From an uncultured Rhodospirillales bacterium (GTDB taxonomy: Bacteria > Pseudomonadota > Alphaproteobacteria > Rhodospirillales > 2-02-FULL-58-16), in NCBI GenBank assembly GCA_913053795.1, contig CAJXGZ010000079.1:1-9135 (forward strand): a stretch of DNA of 9,135 nucleotides, given 5' to 3'. Each line of letters opens with the position of its first letter. Position 1 is the first letter of the stretch. The notes beneath the pieces are model-generated. The model was given only the letters and a program-made list of their open reading frames with translations. It was not told the DNA's origin and did not search any database. The translations under genes were made by a program, and so were the position numbers. Positions 5,476 to 9,135 of this stretch are shown in pieces.

Positions 5476-5491
5476 CATGATCGACGTCACA
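5476..5491 (-). promoter_or_regulatory. CRP/FNR-like site upstream of the cyclic-nucleotide-domain gene
   Basis: On the - strand TGTGACGTCGATCATG matches TGTGA-N6-TCACA in the first half and in TCA of the second. Its centre (5483.5) is about 43 bases from the proposed start at 5440, close to the position used by activators at class II promoters. It is a single imperfect match and may be chance. Confidence 0.35.
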
Positions 5492-5523
5492 CACCGCAGG
5501 CGGGGGGCACCGCAGGCGGGGGG
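5492..5523. repeat. Two perfect tandem copies of a 16-base unit after serA
   Basis: CACCGCAGGCGGGGGG occurs twice without gap (5492-5507 and 5508-5523), starting 14 bases beyond the serA stop codon. Each unit contains the small inverted repeat CCGC-AG-GCGG. The location suggests a role at the serA transcript end, but there is no T run as in a usual terminator. It may be a simple slippage duplication. Confidence 0.7.
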
Positions 5524-5536
5524 CGGAGGCTGTTTA

Positions 5537-7114
5537 TTAGAACGTCAACGCCATAGCCTTCTTGACATGGGGCAGGGCGCGCACCTTGTCGAGAAGACCG
5601 TCGCCGACCACCTGATCGACCTCGATGAGGGCGATGGCGTCGCCGCCTTCCTTGCGCCGCCCAAGCTGGAAAGTGGCGATGTTGACGCCGGCGTCGCCGA
5701 GCGCCGTGCCCAAGGCGCCGATCAGGCCGGGCTTGTCCTCGTTGGAGATAAAGAGCATGTGCGGTCCCAACTCGGCGTCAATGGGGGTGTCCTTGATCTC
5801 GACGATGCGCGGGCGGTCTCCGGCGAACAAGGTGCCGGCGACGTTACGGGTTTGGTGTTCGGTCTCCACCGTCAGCTTGATCAAGGATTGATAGGCGGTG
5901 GCCCGCTCGTGGACGGTCTCGGTAATGTCGATGTCCCGCTCCCTGGCGATCACCGGGGCGCTGACCATGTTGACGCTCTCTAGCAACGGCGACAGCAACC
6001 CCTGCAGGACCACCGCCGTCAGCGGTTTGGTGTTGAGTTCCGCCACTAGGCCCTCGTACTCGATGGTGACGCTCTTGATGCCGGACTCGGTGACTTGGCC
6101 GGAGAAACTACCCAACTGCTCGGCCAGTTTCATGTAGGGCTTGAGCCGGGGCGCGTCCTCGGCGCTGAGGGACGGCATGTTGAGCGCGTTGACCACGGCG
6201 CCGCTCATCAGATAATCGGACATCTGTTCGGCCACCTGGGCGGCCACTTTCTCCTGGGCCTCGGTGGTGGCGGCGCCGAGATGCGGCGTCGCCACCACGT
6301 TTTCCATGCCGAACAGCTCGTTCTCCTTGGCCGGCTCCTCGGAAAACACGTCCAAGGCGGCGGCCGCCACATGGCCGCTTTCCAGCGCCGTCTTCAAAGC
6401 CTTCTCGTCAATCAGGCCGCCGCGGGCGCAATTGATGATGCGCACGCCTTTTTTCATTTTCGCCATGGCCCCGGCGTCGATAATATTTCGCGTGGCGTCG
6501 GTAAGCGGGGTATGCAGGCTGACGAAATCGGCGCGCTGGAACAGTTCGTCCAGTTCCACTTTCTCCAGCCCCAAATCCCCGGCCCTTTCGGGCGAGAGGA
6601 AAGGATCGTAAGCAATCACTTTCATTTTCAAGGCAAGGCCCCGTTCGGCGACGGCGGTCCCGATGTTGCCGCAACCGATAAGCCCCAGGGTCTTGCCCAT
6701 CAATTCGACACCCATGAAGCGGGACTTTTCCCATTTTCCTTCATGGGTCGAACAATTGGCCTGGGGAATTTGCCGGGCCGTGGACAGAAGCATGGCGATG
6801 GAGTGCTCGGCGGTCGTAATGGCGTTGCCGAAAGGCGTGTTCATGACCACGATACCGCGCGCCGACGCCGCGGCGACGTCGATATTATCGACGCCGATGC
6901 CCGCCCGCCCAATGACCTTAAGGGCGGAAGCCGCAGCCAGAACTTCATCGGTGGCCTTAGTCGAGGACCGAACGGCCAAGCCATCATACTCACCGATACA
7001 GGCCAGCAACTCGTCCGGGCTCATTCCCGTCTTTACATCGGCCTCGATGCCGCGGGCTTGAAAGATTTCCGCCGCACGCGGGCTCATTTTGTCGGCTATC
7101 AGGACTTTTATCAT
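5537..7114 (-). CDS. serA: D-3-phosphoglycerate dehydrogenase
   Basis: The enzyme oxidises 3-phosphoglycerate to 3-phosphohydroxypyruvate, the first step of serine synthesis. The 525-residue protein is the long form. It has a substrate-binding domain (1-100 and about 285-310), a Rossmann domain with GCGNIG (147-152) and Asp170 for NAD, and the catalytic residues Arg231 (CARGG), Glu260 (SEEP) and His278 (ATPHLGA). An intervening allosteric substrate-binding domain (about 320-450) follows, then a C-terminal ACT domain (about 453-525) with FISNEDKPGLIGALGTALGDAGVNIA, which in this family binds serine for feedback control. I chose ATG 7114, which gives MIKVLIADKMS; TAAGGA overlaps the serC stop just upstream. 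A longer frame exists to 7264 but would overlap serC. The serC stop is only 13 bases away, so the two form an operon. Confidence 0.96.
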   Translation of the reverse strand: MIKVLIADKMSPRAAEIFQARGIEADVKTGMSPDELLACIGEYDGLAVRSSTKATDEVLAAASALKVIGRAGIGVDNIDVAAASARGIVVMNTPFGNAITTAEHSIAMLLSTARQIPQANCSTHEGKWEKSRFMGVELMGKTLGLIGCGNIGTAVAERGLALKMKVIAYDPFLSPERAGDLGLEKVELDELFQRADFVSLHTPLTDATRNIIDAGAMAKMKKGVRIINCARGGLIDEKALKTALESGHVAAAALDVFSEEPAKENELFGMENVVATPHLGAATTEAQEKVAAQVAEQMSDYLMSGAVVNALNMPSLSAEDAPRLKPYMKLAEQLGSFSGQVTESGIKSVTIEYEGLVAELNTKPLTAVVLQGLLSPLLESVNMVSAPVIARERDIDITETVHERATAYQSLIKLTVETEHQTRNVAGTLFAGDRPRIVEIKDTPIDAELGPHMLFISNEDKPGLIGALGTALGDAGVNIATFQLGRRKEGGDAIALIEVDQVVGDGLLDKVRALPHVKKAMALTF

Positions 7115-7127
7115 TTTTTTGTTTTCC

Positions 7128-8294
7128 TTAAGAAAATTCAGCTTTGACCCGCCCATAGGCCCAGTCGAGCCAAGGGAAAAGGGCCTCAAGGTTTTGCGTT
7201 TCCACGGTCGCTCCGGCCCAAATTCGCAACCCCGGCGGCGCGTCCCGGTAGGAACCGATATCAAACGCCGCGCCTTCGTCGTCCAGGATCGCGGCGAGAC
7301 GCTTGGCCGCCTTGGTTTTGCTGTCGCCGTCCAATTCCGCGAACCAGGGATCGGTAACGGCGAGACAGACCGAGGTCGTCGAGCGGGTCGCCGGATCGGC
7401 GGCGAGAAAATCGGCCCAATCGCTTTTTTCGACCCAAGCCTCGATGGCCTGGAAATTAGCTTGTGAACGCCCGATCAAGGCTTTCAAGCCACCGATGGAT
7501 TGGGCCCAGTCGAGCCCGTCGAGCGCGTCCTCGACCGCCAGCATGGAAGGCGAATTGATGGTCGCGCCCTTGAAGATTCCCTCGATCAGCTTGCCGCCCT
7601 TGGTCAGGCGGAAAACCTTCGGCAGCGGCCAGGGCGGGGTGTAGGCATCAAGCCGTTCGACGGCGCGCGGGCTAAGCGCCAACATGCCGTGCGCGGCCTC
7701 GCCCCCCATCACTTTCTGCCAGGACCAGGTGACGACGTCGAGCTTATCCCAAGGCAAGTCATAGGCGAAAACCGCCGACGTGGCGTCGCACAGGGTCAAC
7801 CCTTCACGGGCCTTAGCGATCCAGTCGCCATCGGGCACGCGGACGCCCGACGTGGTGCCGTTCCAGGTAAATACCACATCGTTGGAGAAATCCACTTGGG
7901 CGAGGTCGGGCAATGCGCCATAGGGGGCGTTAAGGATTCGCACATCGGGAATTTTCAACTGCTTGGTGATATCGGAAGCCCAGCCGGCGCCGAAACTCTC
8001 CCAGGCCAGCACATCGACGCCGCGCAGCCCCAAAAGAGACCAAAGCGCCATCTCGACGGCGCCGGTGTCCGAGGCGGGAACGATGCCCAAACGGTAATCC
8101 TCGGGAATACCCAAAACCGTCCTGGATTGCTCGATAACCCGGGCCAGCTTGGCCTTGCCGGGCTGGGCGCGGTGCGACCGTCCGGCAAAAACGTCGCTCA
8201 GGGCGTCCAGGGACCAGCCTGGGCGTTTGGTACAAGGTCCGGATGAAAAACGGGGGTCGGCCGGACGGGTGTCCGGTTTTGCGGAGGTGTTCAT
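7128..8294 (-). CDS. serC: Phosphoserine aminotransferase
   Basis: This PLP enzyme converts 3-phosphohydroxypyruvate and glutamate into 3-phosphoserine and 2-oxoglutarate, the step after SerA. The 388-residue protein belongs to the alphaproteobacterial type, longer than E. coli SerC (362). Visible are RFSSGPCTKRPGWSLDAL near the N-terminus, the IVPASDTGAVEMALWSLLG cofactor region (71-89), FTWNGTTSGVRVP (142-154), LCDATSAVFAYDLPW (168-182) and the PLP-binding Lys194 in SWQKVMGGEAAHG. The frame is open to 8384, but ATG 8294 fits better: GGGAG lies 7 bases upstream, and the extra 30 residues would cover the promoter and leader. It is first in an operon with serA and is preceded by a strong promoter-like sequence and a structured leader. 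Confidence 0.95.
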   Translation of the reverse strand: MNTSAKPDTRPADPRFSSGPCTKRPGWSLDALSDVFAGRSHRAQPGKAKLARVIEQSRTVLGIPEDYRLGIVPASDTGAVEMALWSLLGLRGVDVLAWESFGAGWASDITKQLKIPDVRILNAPYGALPDLAQVDFSNDVVFTWNGTTSGVRVPDGDWIAKAREGLTLCDATSAVFAYDLPWDKLDVVTWSWQKVMGGEAAHGMLALSPRAVERLDAYTPPWPLPKVFRLTKGGKLIEGIFKGATINSPSMLAVEDALDGLDWAQSIGGLKALIGRSQANFQAIEAWVEKSDWADFLAADPATRSTTSVCLAVTDPWFAELDGDSKTKAAKRLAAILDDEGAAFDIGSYRDAPPGLRIWAGATVETQNLEALFPWLDWAYGRVKAEFS

Positions 8295-8349
8295 AATTTT
8301 ACTCCCTTCCTCACAGAAGGGTCGCGGCCCGTTGGGGGACCGTGGCCCG
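8295..8349 (-). ncRNA. serC leader RNA element (candidate for the alphaproteobacterial serC motif)
   Basis: Two hairpins can be read on the - strand between the proposed start and the serC ATG. The first is GGTCC-CCCAAC-GGGCC (8341-8326), five pairs including one G-T, with an alternative outer stem GCGGC/GCCGC (8353-8349 with 8328-8324). The second is CCCTTC-TGTGAG-GAAGGG (8321-8304), a perfect six-pair stem that covers part of the SD sequence GGGAG. A conserved serC leader motif ahead of serC-serA operons was described in Alphaproteobacteria (Corbino and colleagues). The gene order, class and hairpin layout agree, but I could not test the covariance model. Occlusion of the SD suggests control of translation. 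Confidence 0.6.
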
Positions 8350-8355
8350 CCGCAG

Positions 8356-8384
8356 CTTATATGTCCGATGGCTGGGTCCGTCAA
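8356..8384 (-). promoter_or_regulatory. Promoter of the serC-serA operon
   Basis: On the - strand TTGACG (8379-8384) and TATAAG (8356-8361) are separated by exactly 17 bases, close to the housekeeping sigma consensus. Transcription would start near 8349, about 55 bases ahead of the serC ATG. This is the best promoter match in the window. Confidence 0.75.
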
Positions 8385-8432
8385 TCGAAGAAAGATTATT
8401 TATTTTGATCGTCCATCGGGTGCCGGACGGGG

Positions 8433-9134
8433 TTAATTGGGGCGGGTCAATTCGGTTTCAAACAGGCGGAAGGCGCTGTTTCCGGCATTCTCTCCGGCCT
8501 GGACAATGAGTTTCCTGGCCTCGTCTCCCAAGTAATTCAGAAGCATGGGATAAACCCGGTTGCCGTAGAAATCGTCCGGATAGACATCCAGCCACATCCG
8601 CGCCCGCTTGGTCTCGCCCCAGGGAAGCTCCAGCGCCGCCAGACGCCCCGGAAGCAAACGGGTATCGAAATTTTCGAACCAACCGTTGTCGCCCGCCCCC
8701 ACAGACCTCTGGATAACATAGGAAACTTCCGTCCCCTTGAGCGGTGTTCCCCCGGCATCCAGGGCCACCGCCCGCATCACGGCCTTTGGCGTCACATAGG
8801 TCGGGAAGGCGTGGCCGACGCCGCTGTTCAGCAACTCGAACCGGGCCTTGCCCGGGGTCACCTTAAAGCTCGCCGTCAGCCCGGACTTTACCATCTCCGG
8901 ATCGTGAATGCCGCGCCAGAGGTGTTTGCGGCCGGGCATGTGGCAGGCTTGGCACTCTATCCCTTTCGCCGCCTGGGGGCTGGCCTTCCATTCGGCGTAG
9001 GTGTTCTGAAGGGGTTTGCCGTTGACCTCCCCCATTTCGGGAGGGTACTGGTGGCAGGCCTTGCAAAAGGTCGACTTCTCGAAGTCCGGGGTTCTGAAAA
9101 CGCCGCCATGGGGGGACGTGGGGTCGCTTTGCCC
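8433..9134 (-). CDS. Multiheme cytochrome c family protein, C-terminal part
   Basis: This is a partial gene; the frame is open to the window edge, and about 233 residues are visible. Two CxxCH heme-binding motifs are present: CKACH (9065-9051) and CQACH (8954-8940), with further histidines (such as GRKHLWRGIHD) that may be distal heme ligands. Downstream follows a beta-rich domain with GVGHAFPTYVTPKA, a GHxxPT motif often found after the heme domain in multiheme cytochromes related to the c554/hydroxylamine-oxidoreductase group. Such proteins work in the periplasm; the signal peptide and further heme motifs would lie outside the window. The stop is at 8433-8435, ahead of the serC promoter. 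Its redox partner and substrate cannot be judged. It looks unrelated to the serine genes downstream. Confidence 0.8.
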   Translation of the reverse strand, partial: GQSDPTSPHGGVFRTPDFEKSTFCKACHQYPPEMGEVNGKPLQNTYAEWKASPQAAKGIECQACHMPGRKHLWRGIHDPEMVKSGLTASFKVTPGKARFELLNSGVGHAFPTYVTPKAVMRAVALDAGGTPLKGTEVSYVIQRSVGAGDNGWFENFDTRLLPGRLAALELPWGETKRARMWLDVYPDDFYGNRVYPMLLNYLGDEARKLIVQAGENAGNSAFRLFETELTRPN

Positions 9135-9135
9135 G

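Noticed and set aside
5492..5530. G-quadruplex in the G-rich repeat
   Set aside because: Only two runs of six G are present and the other runs have two G, so a stable four-run structure is doubtful.
6095..7147. 350-codon + strand open frame opposite serA
   Set aside because: It is a shadow of serA; its residues (many His and Gly repeats) reflect antisense of common codons.
7115..7264. 50-residue N-terminal extension of SerA
   Set aside because: It would overlap the conserved end of serC, and the family begins at MIKVLIADK; ATG 7114 has an SD.
7500..8246. 248-codon + strand open frame opposite serC
   Set aside because: It is antisense to serC with no recognisable protein motif.
8295..8384. 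30-residue N-terminal extension of SerC
   Set aside because: The region holds a near-consensus promoter and leader hairpins, and ATG 8294 has GGGAG at good spacing.
8400..8432. Intrinsic terminator after the cytochrome gene
   Set aside because: CGTCC and GGACG can pair around a 10-base loop, but the stem is short and is followed by ATCAAAAT, not a T run.

Overview
The window looks like chromosomal DNA of an alphaproteobacterium, most likely in or near the Rhodospirillales. I base this on the GC-rich codons, a DksA that keeps only one of the four zinc-binding cysteines, a serC-serA operon behind a structured leader, an O-succinylhomoserine sulfhydrylase (metZ) beside chemotaxis genes, and a CheZ-like phosphatase. 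It contains ordinary housekeeping and motility genes. I see no RNA gene, insertion sequence, CRISPR array or prophage.

Left block (1 to about 1290, + strand): the end of wecB and most of wecC, coupled by an ATGA overlap. They make UDP-ManNAcA for a surface polysaccharide. wecC does not finish normally. At about 1262-1300 it runs into the reverse complement of a cheA gene that is read from the other side. Both genes lose their 3' part there. This joint is the most unusual thing in the window and is either an inversion or deletion breakpoint or an assembly misjoin.

Middle block (about 1262-3664, - strand): metZ (methionine synthesis), then a STAS-domain protein, a CheY-type single-domain response regulator and the phosphotransfer (Hpt) end of CheA, closely spaced on one strand. 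A 241-base AT-rich gap (3665-3905) separates metZ from a divergent CheZ-like gene on the + strand (3906-4445). The chemotaxis signalling parts therefore flank metZ on both sides.

Right block (4452-9134, - strand): dksA, a stand-alone cyclic-nucleotide-binding-domain protein, the serC-serA operon for the first two dedicated steps of serine synthesis, and the C-terminal part of a periplasmic multiheme cytochrome c. Readable control signals include a near-consensus promoter (17-base spacer) and SD-sequestering hairpin ahead of serC, a promoter-like element ahead of dksA with a perfect 20-base palindrome in its spacer and a GC-rich discriminator, and an extended -10 element with a CRP-like half-palindrome ahead of the cyclic-nucleotide-domain gene. 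All regulatory calls come from pattern reading and have not been tested.
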